Shown here one piece after another: positions 1 to 7,014 of a stretch of DNA of 30,062 nucleotides; the stretch's first letter is position 1, and the number at the start of each line of letters is the position of its first letter. The stretch comes from Microbacteriaceae bacterium (lineage in GTDB: Bacteria > Actinomycetota > Actinomycetes > Actinomycetales > Microbacteriaceae): positions 1-30,062 of the forward strand of contig JAHEGA010000009.1 of assembly GCA_024639925.1 (NCBI GenBank). Reading direction: 5' to 3'. Under the pieces are notes generated by a model, which was given only the letters and a program-made list of their open reading frames with translations, did no database searches and had not been told where the DNA came from. The position numbers and the translations under genes are program-made.

Positions 1-362
1 ACGGCGGGCTGGATGGGTGGGGTCGCTAGGCCCCCGATGAATCCAACGATGATGTAGCCGCCGATCGGAAGGACGGCAAAAGCAATTCCGGCCATGCTGA
101 GAATAGAGACCGCGATGGTCACGATGATGACCGGTCGCATGGCCCAGTAACCCATCCACCGGGATGTTAACGGTCCAGCAATTGCTTGCCCGAGGCTGGT
201 GGCCGCGAGCACCAGTCCGGCCAGACCGTAGGAATCGAAGATTGCTTCGATGTGGAGCAGGTACGCCAGAGACAACATTCCTGAGGGCAACCGCGCGGTG
301 AGTTGTGCGGAAATAATCCGGGCCACCCCCCGGGTTTTCAACAGGTCCGCGTATTTATTCAC
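1..362 (-). CDS. MFS transporter, N-terminal part (runs off the window)
   Basis: Reading the minus strand from a GTG at 362-360 gives an open frame of about 120 codons to the window edge. It begins MNKYADLLKTRG and continues through hydrophobic segments. The pattern (a short basic cytoplasmic start, a first helix around LPSGMLSLAYLL, then a helix/loop with GPLTSRWMGYW and a further helix) is typical of the first three or four helices of a major facilitator superfamily exporter. An in-frame TAA lies six codons upstream, so GTG at 362 is the first usable start. No good Shine-Dalgarno precedes it; a TAAGCT hexamer lies nine bases upstream and could be a -10 element. Substrate cannot be judged. 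The gene is divergent from nrdA, and the two share the 363-644 intergenic region. Confidence 0.75.
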   Translation of the reverse strand, partial: MNKYADLLKTRGVARIISAQLTARLPSGMLSLAYLLHIEAIFDSYGLAGLVLAATSLGQAIAGPLTSRWMGYWAMRPVIIVTIAVSILSMAGIAFAVLPIGGYIIVGFIGGLATPPIQPA

Positions 363-444
363 AACCTGCTCAGCTTATTCCTGCAGGCCGTGTCAGAGGT
401 CCCTGAAACAGTGGCAAAAACCGAGCAGGCCGGGGCTTGTTGAC

Positions 445-483
445 TGTGGATAAAGACGGAAATTTGTCCACAGGTGTGGATGA
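445..483. promoter_or_regulatory. Cluster of three DnaA-box-like 9-mers upstream of nrdA
   Basis: Three 9-mers lie within 39 bases. TGTGGATAA at 445-453 is the reverse complement of the perfect DnaA box TTATCCACA. TTGTCCACA at 464-472 matches the form favoured in high-GC actinobacteria. TGTGGATGA at 475-483 is a minus-strand box with one mismatch. DnaA boxes upstream of the nrd operon are known in Escherichia coli, where DnaA adjusts RNR transcription to the replication cycle. The cluster lies just upstream of the NrdR boxes and the candidate -10. It is probably a promoter-regulatory cluster, because no dnaA or dnaN gene is nearby and there is no AT-rich unwinding region. Confidence 0.6.
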
Positions 484-488
484 CACGC

Positions 489-536
489 CCACAAGATATG
501 GGGTCTGGGAATTGTCAGGACCGGCATATATAGTGG
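489..536 (+). promoter_or_regulatory. Tandem NrdR boxes and candidate nrdA promoter
   Basis: Two degenerate 16-bp palindromes resemble the NrdR consensus acaCwAtATaTwGtgt: CCACAAGATATGGGGT at 489-504 and CCGGCATATATAGTGG at 521-536. Their starts are 32 bp apart, about three helical turns, which is the usual spacing of paired NrdR sites. A TATAGT hexamer (529-534) inside the second box fits an actinobacterial -10, so occupancy would block RNA polymerase. No convincing -35 is seen 17 bp upstream. NrdR is the conserved ATP/dATP-sensing repressor of ribonucleotide reductase genes; its own gene is not in this window. The predicted transcription start is near 541. Confidence 0.7.
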
Positions 537-557
537 TCAAGCTGTCGCCAAGACATG

Positions 558-626
558 TGCCCTCTGAGCACCACCTGGGACAGAAAAACAACAGGAATAT
601 CGACAAATAGTGGTCCCCAGAGGGCA
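558..626 (+). promoter_or_regulatory. Long hairpin in the nrdA leader
   Basis: Bases 558-574 (TGCCCTCTGAGCACCAC) pair with 610-626. This makes 15 base pairs with two single mismatches, including an uninterrupted 9-bp base, and encloses a 35-nt loop. The stem ends about five bases before the purine-rich ribosome-binding site AGAGGAG (631-637). There is no U-tract, so it does not look like an intrinsic terminator. Its position between the predicted transcription start and the start codon suggests a leader RNA structure or a further protein site. Function is unknown. Confidence 0.55.
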
Positions 627-644
627 ACGTAGAGGAGAAACAGC

Positions 645-3113
645 ATGAACATCACGGTGGTGAAGCGCAACGGTGAGCGAGAGCCATACGACGCCAACAA
701 AATCAACCTGGCCATTGAGCACGCAGCAGAAGGCCTCGAGGACTCCATTGCCTGGGTTACCCAGATTGCGAGTGAGCTCGAACTGACTCTGTTTGATGGC
801 ATCACCACCCAGCAACTTGATGAGGCCGTGATCCAGGTCGCCCTGCAGAACGTCAAAGACGACCCTGCGTTCGACGTGGTGGCAGCTCGCTTGCTGGTCA
901 AAACCATCTACAAGAAGGTTCTTGGCGATTACTCGTCCCCCGAAGAGCTCAAAGAACTCCACGTCCAGCACTTCGAAGAAAACGTCCGTCGCGGCGTCGA
1001 CGAGGGCCTCCTGGACGAGCGCCTCACCCAGATGTTCGACTTTGACCGTCTCGCCCAGGCCATGGAGCCCAGCCGCGATGAACTGTTGAAGTACATCGGC
1101 GTCGTCACCTTGAACAACCGCTACGGCATCAAGGGCCGCAACGGTGACCCCCTCGAGGTTCCCCAGTACTTCTGGATGCGCATCGCGATGGGCCTCTCCC
1201 TTAACGAGGAAGACCCCACCGCTAACGCTCTTCGCTTCTACGAAAAGATGTCCAAGCTCGAGTACCTGGCCGCCGGTTCGACCCTGGTCAACGGTGGAAC
1301 CAGCTACCCGCAGCTCGCCAACTGCTTCGTCATGGAGATGCAGGACGACATCGAGCACATCGCGAAGACCACTCGCGATGTCATGTGGCTGACCAAGGGC
1401 ACCGGAGGCATCGGCCTCGCCGTGACCAAGCTCCGCGCCCAGGGATCCCCGATCCGCTCCAACAACACATCATCGACCGGCCCAATCCCCTTCATGCACA
1501 CCATTGACTCGGTGCTGCGTGCCGTCAGCCGTGGCGGCAAAAAGTTCGGTGCGCTGTGCTTCTACATGGAGAACTGGCACATGGACTTCCCCGAGTTCCT
1601 GGACCTGCGCCAGAACTCCGGTGACCCTTACCGTCGTACCCGTACGGCTAACACAGCCGTGTGGATTTCGGATGAGTTCATGAAGCGCGTCGAAAACGAC
1701 GAGCCCTGGTACCTCTTTGACCCACTCGAGGTTGCCGACCTGAACGAGCTCTACGGTTCAGCCTTCTCCAAGCGCTACGCCGAATATGTCGAGATGGCAG
1801 AAGCCGGCAAGCTCGGCATGTTCAAGAAGATGGGCGCCAGAGAGCAGTTCAAAGCCATCTTGGTATCACTTCAGGGCACCAGCCACCCGTGGCTGACCTG
1901 GAAAGACACCATCAATAACCGTGCCATCAACAACAACTCCGGCACCATTCACCTCTCCAACCTCTGCACCGAAATCTGCTTGCCACAGGATGCGGAGAAC
2001 GTCTCGGTCTGCAACCTGGCCTCCATCAACCTTTCCCAGCACGTGCTGGACGGGAAAATGGACTGGGCGAAGATCGATGAGAGCGCTCGCATCGCGGTGC
2101 GCCAGCTGGATAACCTCATCGACATCACGCGCTCCAGCGTGGCCGAGGCAGACCACTCGAACGAGCAAAACCGTGCCGTGGGTCTTGGCGTCATGGGCTT
2201 CACCGATGTGATCGAGCGCTTTGGGTACAGCTACGAGAGCGAAGAGGCCTACGACCTCATCGATGAAATCATGGAGCACGTCTCCTATGCGGCCATCGAC
2301 GAGTCAGCCAACCTCGCTGTGGAGCGCGGTTCGTACCCGAACTTTGAAGGCTCCCGCTGGTCTCAGGGAATTGTTCCCCTGGACACCGTGGATCTCACCG
2401 AAGCTGACCGTGGCGTTGCCGTCGAGGTCAATCGAACCACTCGTTTGGACTGGGACCGCCTGCGCGAGAAAGTCAAGGGCGGCATGCGTAACGCCACCCT
2501 CATGGCCATCGCCCCCACGGCCTCGATCGGACTGGTCGCGGGAACCACGCCGGGTCTCGACCCCCAGTTCTCGCAGATCTTCAGCCGCTCGACCAGCTCG
2601 GGCAAGTTCCTGGAGGTCAACCGCAACCTCGTGGAGGCACTGCGCGAGCGCGGCCTGTGGGAGTCCACCCGCGAAGACATTCTTCGTAGCCAGGGTGACA
2701 TCCAGAACATCGATTCGATCCCTGAGGACTTGAAGGAAACCTTCAAGACCAGCTTCCAGCTCTCGCCCTACGCCTTCCTGGAGGTCGCAGCCCGAGCACA
2801 GAAGTGGATCGATCAGGCCATCAGTCGCAACATGTACCTGGAGACGAGAGACATCGATGATCTGATGTCGATCTACACCGGTGCCTGGAAGCGTGGAGTG
2901 AAGACGACGTACTACCTCCACATGAAGCCTCGCCACACCGCGGAACAGTCCACGGTGAAGGTGAACAAGTCTGAGCAGATCAACAGCTCAGGTTCCCAAG
3001 CCCCCAAGAAGGGCTTTGGATCCGCTGCGGGTTCAGCAGAACCCGTTGCTGCAGGAGCAAGCAGCCCTAAGAAGGGCTTCGGCTTCGGCGGCGGCGCGAA
3101 AGCGAGCGAATAA
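645..3113 (+). CDS. nrdA: Ribonucleoside-diphosphate reductase, large (alpha) subunit, class I; lacks its own C-terminal cysteine tail
   Basis: This 822-residue catalytic subunit reduces ribonucleoside diphosphates together with NrdB in the cytoplasm. An N-terminal ATP-cone (about residues 1-92) provides dATP/ATP activity control. The radical barrel contains C227 and C456 as the reducing pair, the thiyl-radical cysteine C441 with E443 in NLCTEI, and N431 in NNNSGT. A YY pair near residue 757 sits where the radical-transfer tyrosines are expected. The start is well placed, with AGAGGAG (631-637) eight bases upstream. The last 45 or so residues form a low-complexity linker with two PKKGFG repeats. 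The reading frame then stops in AKASE with no C-terminal CxxC. That motif, needed in this family to re-reduce the active site, appears in the overlapping ORF at 3113-3196. NrdR and DnaA boxes upstream suggest control. Confidence 0.95.
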   Translation: MNITVVKRNGEREPYDANKINLAIEHAAEGLEDSIAWVTQIASELELTLFDGITTQQLDEAVIQVALQNVKDDPAFDVVAARLLVKTIYKKVLGDYSSPEELKELHVQHFEENVRRGVDEGLLDERLTQMFDFDRLAQAMEPSRDELLKYIGVVTLNNRYGIKGRNGDPLEVPQYFWMRIAMGLSLNEEDPTANALRFYEKMSKLEYLAAGSTLVNGGTSYPQLANCFVMEMQDDIEHIAKTTRDVMWLTKGTGGIGLAVTKLRAQGSPIRSNNTSSTGPIPFMHTIDSVLRAVSRGGKKFGALCFYMENWHMDFPEFLDLRQNSGDPYRRTRTANTAVWISDEFMKRVENDEPWYLFDPLEVADLNELYGSAFSKRYAEYVEMAEAGKLGMFKKMGAREQFKAILVSLQGTSHPWLTWKDTINNRAINNNSGTIHLSNLCTEICLPQDAENVSVCNLASINLSQHVLDGKMDWAKIDESARIAVRQLDNLIDITRSSVAEADHSNEQNRAVGLGVMGFTDVIERFGYSYESEEAYDLIDEIMEHVSYAAIDESANLAVERGSYPNFEGSRWSQGIVPLDTVDLTEADRGVAVEVNRTTRLDWDRLREKVKGGMRNATLMAIAPTASIGLVAGTTPGLDPQFSQIFSRSTSSGKFLEVNRNLVEALRERGLWESTREDILRSQGDIQNIDSIPEDLKETFKTSFQLSPYAFLEVAARAQKWIDQAISRNMYLETRDIDDLMSIYTGAWKRGVKTTYYLHMKPRHTAEQSTVKVNKSEQINSSGSQAPKKGFGSAAGSAEPVAAGASSPKKGFGFGGGAKASE

Positions 3114-3196
3114 TGAACCCCCTCGACACCGCCGTGGACGGCTACTCCGTCCCCGTCGACCCCATGGACCTGTTGCAGTGCGACAGCTGCCAGTAA
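3113..3196 (+). CDS. Small ORF encoding a stand-alone NrdA-like redox tail (CDSC)
   Basis: This 27-codon ORF starts at an ATG sharing one base with the nrdA stop (TAATG) and lies in the -1 frame relative to nrdA. Its product ends DLLQCDSCQ. That closely resembles the extreme C-terminus of class I NrdA proteins, where a CxxC or CxxxxC pair shuttles electrons from thioredoxin or glutaredoxin to the active site. The upstream nrdA product lacks such a pair. The overlap suggests termination-reinitiation. Alternatively, a one-base deletion (biological or in the assembly) has split one gene. No slippery heptamer supporting programmed frameshifting was found near the junction. nrdB begins 42 bases later. 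Confidence 0.65.
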   Translation: MNPLDTAVDGYSVPVDPMDLLQCDSCQ

Positions 3197-3238
3197 CAAC
3201 TAGCACACCAACGAACATCACACACTAAGGAGCACATA

Positions 3239-4222
3239 ATGGGCATTCTCGGACAAGGCGTACAAGAAGGACTCCTTCTTAAGCCAGTGCGTTACCAGTG
3301 GGCAATGGACCTTTACGACCAGGCTGTGGCCAACACCTGGTTCCCCAACGAAATTCAGTTGGGCGAGGACATCGCTGACTTCAAGAAGATGACCGACGAA
3401 GAGCGTCACGCCATCACCTTCTTGATGAGCTACTTCAACCCCAGCGAGCTGCTGGTCAACAAGGCACTCGCATTCGGCGTGTACCCCTACATCAACGCAC
3501 CCGAGGCACACCTGTACCTCGCCAAGCAGATGTGGGAAGAAGCCAACCACTGCATGAGCTTCGAGTACGTACTCGAAACCTTCCCGATCGACCGTGAGCA
3601 GGCTTACGCTTCACACGTCGACATTCCTTCGATGGCTCGTAAAGAGGACTTCGAGGTCAAGTTCATCAAGCGCATGACCGAAGAAACCATCGACATCAAC
3701 ACCACCGAGGGCAAGCAAGACTTCGTTCGCAACCTGGTTGCCTACAACGTCATCCTCGAGGGCATCTGGTTCTACTCGGGCTTCATGGTGGCGCTCAGCT
3801 TCCGCCAGCGGAACCTGCTGCGTAACTTCGGATCCCTCGTGGACTGGATTGTGCGCGACGAGAGCCTGCACCTCAAGTTCGGAATCAACCTGATCCTGAC
3901 GGTGCTGGAAGAGAACCCTGACCTGCAGACTCCTGAGTTCGCAGCAGAGATTCGCCAGATGATTCTGGATGCAGTGGAGATGGAAGAGGCCTACAACCAC
4001 GACCTGCTCCCCGGTGGAATCCTCGGCCTGAACGCCAACTACATCAACCAGTACGTCAAGTACCTGGCGGACCGTCGTCTCGAGGAGCTCGGCTTTGACA
4101 CGGAGTACAACGTCTCGAACCCCGCAAAGTGGATGGCTACGGCGAACGACACCCTGCAGCTGGTGAACTTCTTCGAGTCCACCAACACGTCCTACGAGGT
4201 GAACGCAACGTCCTCTAAGTAG
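3239..4222 (+). CDS. nrdB: Ribonucleoside-diphosphate reductase, small (beta) subunit, class Ic-like
   Basis: This 327-residue ferritin-like subunit generates the radical initiator for NrdA. Visible metal ligands are E70, E101, H104, E174, E208 and H211. Aligning EEANHCMSF with the Escherichia coli segment carrying E115, H118 and Y122 puts Phe108 at the tyrosyl-radical position. The first ligand is Glu (NPSELLV) rather than Asp. Both features match the Chlamydia trachomatis class Ic protein (E89, F127), which uses a Mn(IV)/Fe(III) cofactor instead of a tyrosyl radical. Y319 near the C-terminus could serve in radical transfer. TAAGGAG (3226-3232) precedes the ATG at good spacing. The gene is co-transcribed with nrdA and followed by a strong terminator. 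Assignment to NrdB is near certain; the class Ic subtype is an inference from residues. Confidence 0.93.
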   Translation: MGILGQGVQEGLLLKPVRYQWAMDLYDQAVANTWFPNEIQLGEDIADFKKMTDEERHAITFLMSYFNPSELLVNKALAFGVYPYINAPEAHLYLAKQMWEEANHCMSFEYVLETFPIDREQAYASHVDIPSMARKEDFEVKFIKRMTEETIDINTTEGKQDFVRNLVAYNVILEGIWFYSGFMVALSFRQRNLLRNFGSLVDWIVRDESLHLKFGINLILTVLEENPDLQTPEFAAEIRQMILDAVEMEEAYNHDLLPGGILGLNANYINQYVKYLADRRLEELGFDTEYNVSNPAKWMATANDTLQLVNFFESTNTSYEVNATSSK

Positions 4223-4249
4223 GACAAACTTCCGTAGCATTGAAGATGC

Positions 4250-4295
4250 GCAGAGGGAGGAGACAGCGACGGAGTCTCCTCCCTCTGCCTTTTTT
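4250..4295 (+). terminator. Rho-independent terminator after nrdB
   Basis: A perfect 15-bp stem (4250-4264 with 4274-4288) closes a 9-base loop and is followed by a run of T at 4290-4295. It separates the nrd operon from the aldo/keto reductase gene and is the clearest intrinsic terminator in the window. Confidence 0.93.
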
Positions 4296-4327
4296 ATACC
4301 CAGCCCCTCTCGTGTGAGGATAGAAAG

Positions 4328-5173
4328 ATGACAGCACCAGCAGAACAGGCACGGCTCACCCTGAACACGGGTGCCACCATTCCCCAGGTGGGGTTGGGTG
4401 TTTTCAAAATTGACGATGACGCGGAATGTGAACGCGTCGTTCTCGATGCTCTGGAGCTGGGCTATCGTCACATCGACACGGCGATGATTTATCGCAACGA
4501 AGCGGCTGTCGGTCGCGCTCTCGCGAAAAGCGGCATCCCGCGTGAGGAACTGTTCGTCACCACCAAAGTGTGGAACTCGGACCAGGGCGCAACAGAGACT
4601 CCCGCCGCGTTGGCGACCTCACTGGAGCTACTGGGACTCGACTATGTCGATCTGTACCTCATCCACTGGCCGGCTCCCACCCGTGGTCGCTACGTGGAGA
4701 CGTGGTTGGCGCTGGAAGAACTTGCCGCCAAGGGGCTTAGTAAAGCCATCGGTGTTTCGAACTTTGAACCCGAGCACCTCGAAGCCATCCTGGAAGCCGG
4801 CAACGTTGTTCCGGCCATCAATCAGGTCGAATTGCACCCTGCTTTCCAGCAGCGCACTGTGCGCGCGTTTGGGGAACAGCGCGGAATCCTCACCGAGGCC
4901 TGGGGGCCGCTGGGGCAGGGTAAATATGAATTGGCAGAGCTTCCCGGGCTGAATGAGCTTGCGCAGAAGCACGGTAAAACTATTCAGCAGATTGTGCTGC
5001 GCTGGCACATCCAAGAAGGCGTCATCGTCTTCCCCAAGAGTGTTCGCAAAGAGCGCCTGGCCGAGAACCTCGCTGTGTTCGACTTTGCTTTGGATGCTGA
5101 GGATATGGCGGTCATGGAGGCAATGGATTCTGGCAAGCGGGTGGGAACCCACCCGGATGATGGCAACTGGTAA
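4328..5173 (+). CDS. Aldo/keto reductase (2,5-diketo-D-gluconate reductase-like)
   Basis: This 281-residue single-domain (alpha/beta)8 oxidoreductase probably uses NADPH. The catalytic tetrad is visible as D50, Y55, K80 and H113 (HIDTAMIY, TTKVW, LIHWP). The family signatures GVSNF (142-146) and the cofactor-binding segment FPKSVRKERLAEN (235-247) are present. Length matches the AKR5-type family. Related actinobacterial proteins reduce small aldehydes, methylglyoxal and keto-sugars; the physiological substrate cannot be read from sequence. The ATG has no strong Shine-Dalgarno. A GAGGAT hexamer six bases upstream (4316-4321) fits the leaderless geometry seen elsewhere in the window. The 3' end overlaps the start of the DUF255 gene by 14 bases. 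Confidence 0.9.
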   Translation: MTAPAEQARLTLNTGATIPQVGLGVFKIDDDAECERVVLDALELGYRHIDTAMIYRNEAAVGRALAKSGIPREELFVTTKVWNSDQGATETPAALATSLELLGLDYVDLYLIHWPAPTRGRYVETWLALEELAAKGLSKAIGVSNFEPEHLEAILEAGNVVPAINQVELHPAFQQRTVRAFGEQRGILTEAWGPLGQGKYELAELPGLNELAQKHGKTIQQIVLRWHIQEGVIVFPKSVRKERLAENLAVFDFALDAEDMAVMEAMDSGKRVGTHPDDGNW

Positions 5174-7010
5174 CACTTCTGGAAATAGGCTTGCAGGGGC
5201 GGTAAGCCCGTATCTCCTGTCCCACGCTCACCAGGATGTGGACTGGTATCCGTGGGGTCAGGAAGCCTTTGACGAGGCGGTGCGTCGTGATGTTCCCCTG
5301 CTGATCTCCATTGGTTATCGCACCTGTCACTGGTGTCACGTGATGTCGAGGGAGTGCTTCGACGACCCGGATATTGCGGCCCTGATCAACGAATCTGTGG
5401 TGGCCATCAAAGTGGACCGGGAAGAACACGGCGATGTTGATGCGACCTATTTGATGCAAGCCGGCGCGTTCACCAAAAACCTGGGCTGGCCACTCACGGT
5501 GTTTGCCACGCCCACAGGCAAAGCGTTTTATGCCGCCACGTATCTTCCCCCCGAACCCCGCGATTCGCTTCCGTCGCTCCCCGATGTTCTCCACGCTGTC
5601 ACCACCGCATGGCGGGACAACCGCGAGGACGTTCTCACCCAATCCCAGAGCCTCGTGGACGCGCTCGCAGCAGCGAGCGATGCCATCACCTCGCCTGCGG
5701 GGGTAATGCCGGAGCTTGCGGACCTGGCGGAGGCGAGCAGGTCTGCCCAACAGCAGGAGGATCCTGTCCACGGTGGATTCGGTGAGGCCCCCAAATTCCC
5801 CATGGCGCCGTTGCTGAACTTTCTTATCGACCGCGGTGAGGGCGGGGATAGCGATGCCCGAGCCTGTGCGGAGCGCGTCCTGGGGGTGTATTCCCGCTCG
5901 GCACTGTTTGATTCGGTCGAAGGCGGTTTTTTTCGCTACTCCACCCAGGCAGATTTCACCGAGCCCCACTACGAGCGCATGCTCACCGACAACGCCGGAT
6001 TGCTGTTGGCGTATTCGCGGGTGGGGAACACGGACATGGCTGCAAACATCGTGCGCTTCCTGACCCACCAGCTCCGGCTTGACGGTGGTTTCGCGAGCGG
6101 TCAGGACAGCGAAAGTGTCATTGATGGCCAGTCATCCGAGGGTGGCTACTACCTGAAAGATGCCAACGAGCGAGCGTCGCTCGAGCCACCAGCGGTGGAT
6201 GACAAGGTCGTCACCGGGTGGAACGGGTTGTTACTGGAAGCACTTGCTGCTGCCCATCGAGCGGGAGTGGCCGGCGAACCCGGTGCCATCGCCCAAGAGC
6301 TTGCCGAATGGCTTGTTGCTCATCATGTTCGCAACGGCAGCCTTCTTCGGTTGAGTCGACAGGGGGTGGCCAGTGAAGCTCCCGCCACCCTGGAGGACTA
6401 CGGCGGGTTGGCACTGGGCCTGCTTGAGGTCGGCTCTGCGCTGGGGTGGGCAGAAGGTGTGGCGCACGCCCGGGACATTCTTCACGCAGCCCTCGACGTT
6501 GAAGGGGGCCTGGGGGATCCCTTGCTCGTGAGCCAAGGATTGTCTCGTCCGGGTCACACCCCCGGCGATCTCTCCGAAGGGGCGACACCGTCAGGGCCCA
6601 GCCTGATGGCCTTGGCGCTTCTGCGGTGGTCACACCTGAGTTCTGACCCCACGTTGCGCGAGCGTGCCCTGTCGTTCATCGCACCGTATGCCCAGCAGGC
6701 CATTGCGCAACCTCTCGGGTTTGCGGGTGTCCTGCGCGCACTCGAGGAATACCGAGCATCGGCTCGCGAACTGATTGTCGTGGGGGAGGACCAGGGTGGC
6801 GATTGGGAGACACTCGCGGCGTGGAACCCGCCGGGTACTGTGTCGCTGTTTGCAACCCCCGCGCAGGCCTCAGAGTTCTTGAAACTTGGCATCGGGCTGC
6901 TGGAAGGGCGTACCGATGTTTCTTCCACCACCGCCTATCTCTGTGAAGCGGGGGTGTGTGCGCTGCCAGTGACGGACCCAGCTGCTCTTGTTCCTCAGCT
7001 GACACAATGA
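5160..7010 (+). CDS. Thioredoxin-fold DUF255 protein (YyaL/SSP411 family)
   Basis: This 616-residue protein has an N-terminal thioredoxin-like DUF255 domain (about 10-170) with the family hallmark CHWC (C56-C59 in YRTCHWCHVM). A long C-terminal alpha/alpha-toroid region resembles six-hairpin glycosidases or epimerases (APKFP, DKVVTGWNG, YGGLALGLLE). Function is poorly known; a redox role or sugar-related activity has been proposed for relatives. The frame is open further upstream inside the reductase gene, but homology begins only at NRLAGAVSPYLLSHAHQ. The start is therefore ATG 5160, or the adjacent ATG 5157, which overlaps the preceding stop. That arrangement implies translational coupling. 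It is somewhat shorter than many homologues. Confidence 0.85.
   Translation: MATGNTSGNRLAGAVSPYLLSHAHQDVDWYPWGQEAFDEAVRRDVPLLISIGYRTCHWCHVMSRECFDDPDIAALINESVVAIKVDREEHGDVDATYLMQAGAFTKNLGWPLTVFATPTGKAFYAATYLPPEPRDSLPSLPDVLHAVTTAWRDNREDVLTQSQSLVDALAAASDAITSPAGVMPELADLAEASRSAQQQEDPVHGGFGEAPKFPMAPLLNFLIDRGEGGDSDARACAERVLGVYSRSALFDSVEGGFFRYSTQADFTEPHYERMLTDNAGLLLAYSRVGNTDMAANIVRFLTHQLRLDGGFASGQDSESVIDGQSSEGGYYLKDANERASLEPPAVDDKVVTGWNGLLLEALAAAHRAGVAGEPGAIAQELAEWLVAHHVRNGSLLRLSRQGVASEAPATLEDYGGLALGLLEVGSALGWAEGVAHARDILHAALDVEGGLGDPLLVSQGLSRPGHTPGDLSEGATPSGPSLMALALLRWSHLSSDPTLRERALSFIAPYAQQAIAQPLGFAGVLRALEEYRASARELIVVGEDQGGDWETLAAWNPPGTVSLFATPAQASEFLKLGIGLLEGRTDVSSTTAYLCEAGVCALPVTDPAALVPQLTQ
7003..7008 (+). 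promoter_or_regulatory. Candidate -10 for leaderless rsmI
   Basis: CACAAT lies exactly six bases before the rsmI ATG, inside the last codons of the DUF255 gene. The two most conserved -10 positions (second A, sixth T) are present. rsmI has no Shine-Dalgarno sequence, so a leaderless transcript is plausible. No -35 was identified. Confidence 0.4.
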
Positions 7011-7014
7011 CGGA

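Noticed and set aside
445..483. DnaA-box cluster as a replication origin
   Set aside because: There are only three boxes, no AT-rich unwinding element, and no dnaA/dnaN/gyrB neighbours. A regulatory role at nrd is the simpler reading.
3060..3116. Programmed -1 frameshift joining NrdA to the CDSC tail
   Set aside because: No X_XXY_YYZ slippery heptamer in the right phase and no clear downstream structure. Reinitiation at TAATG or an indel fits better.
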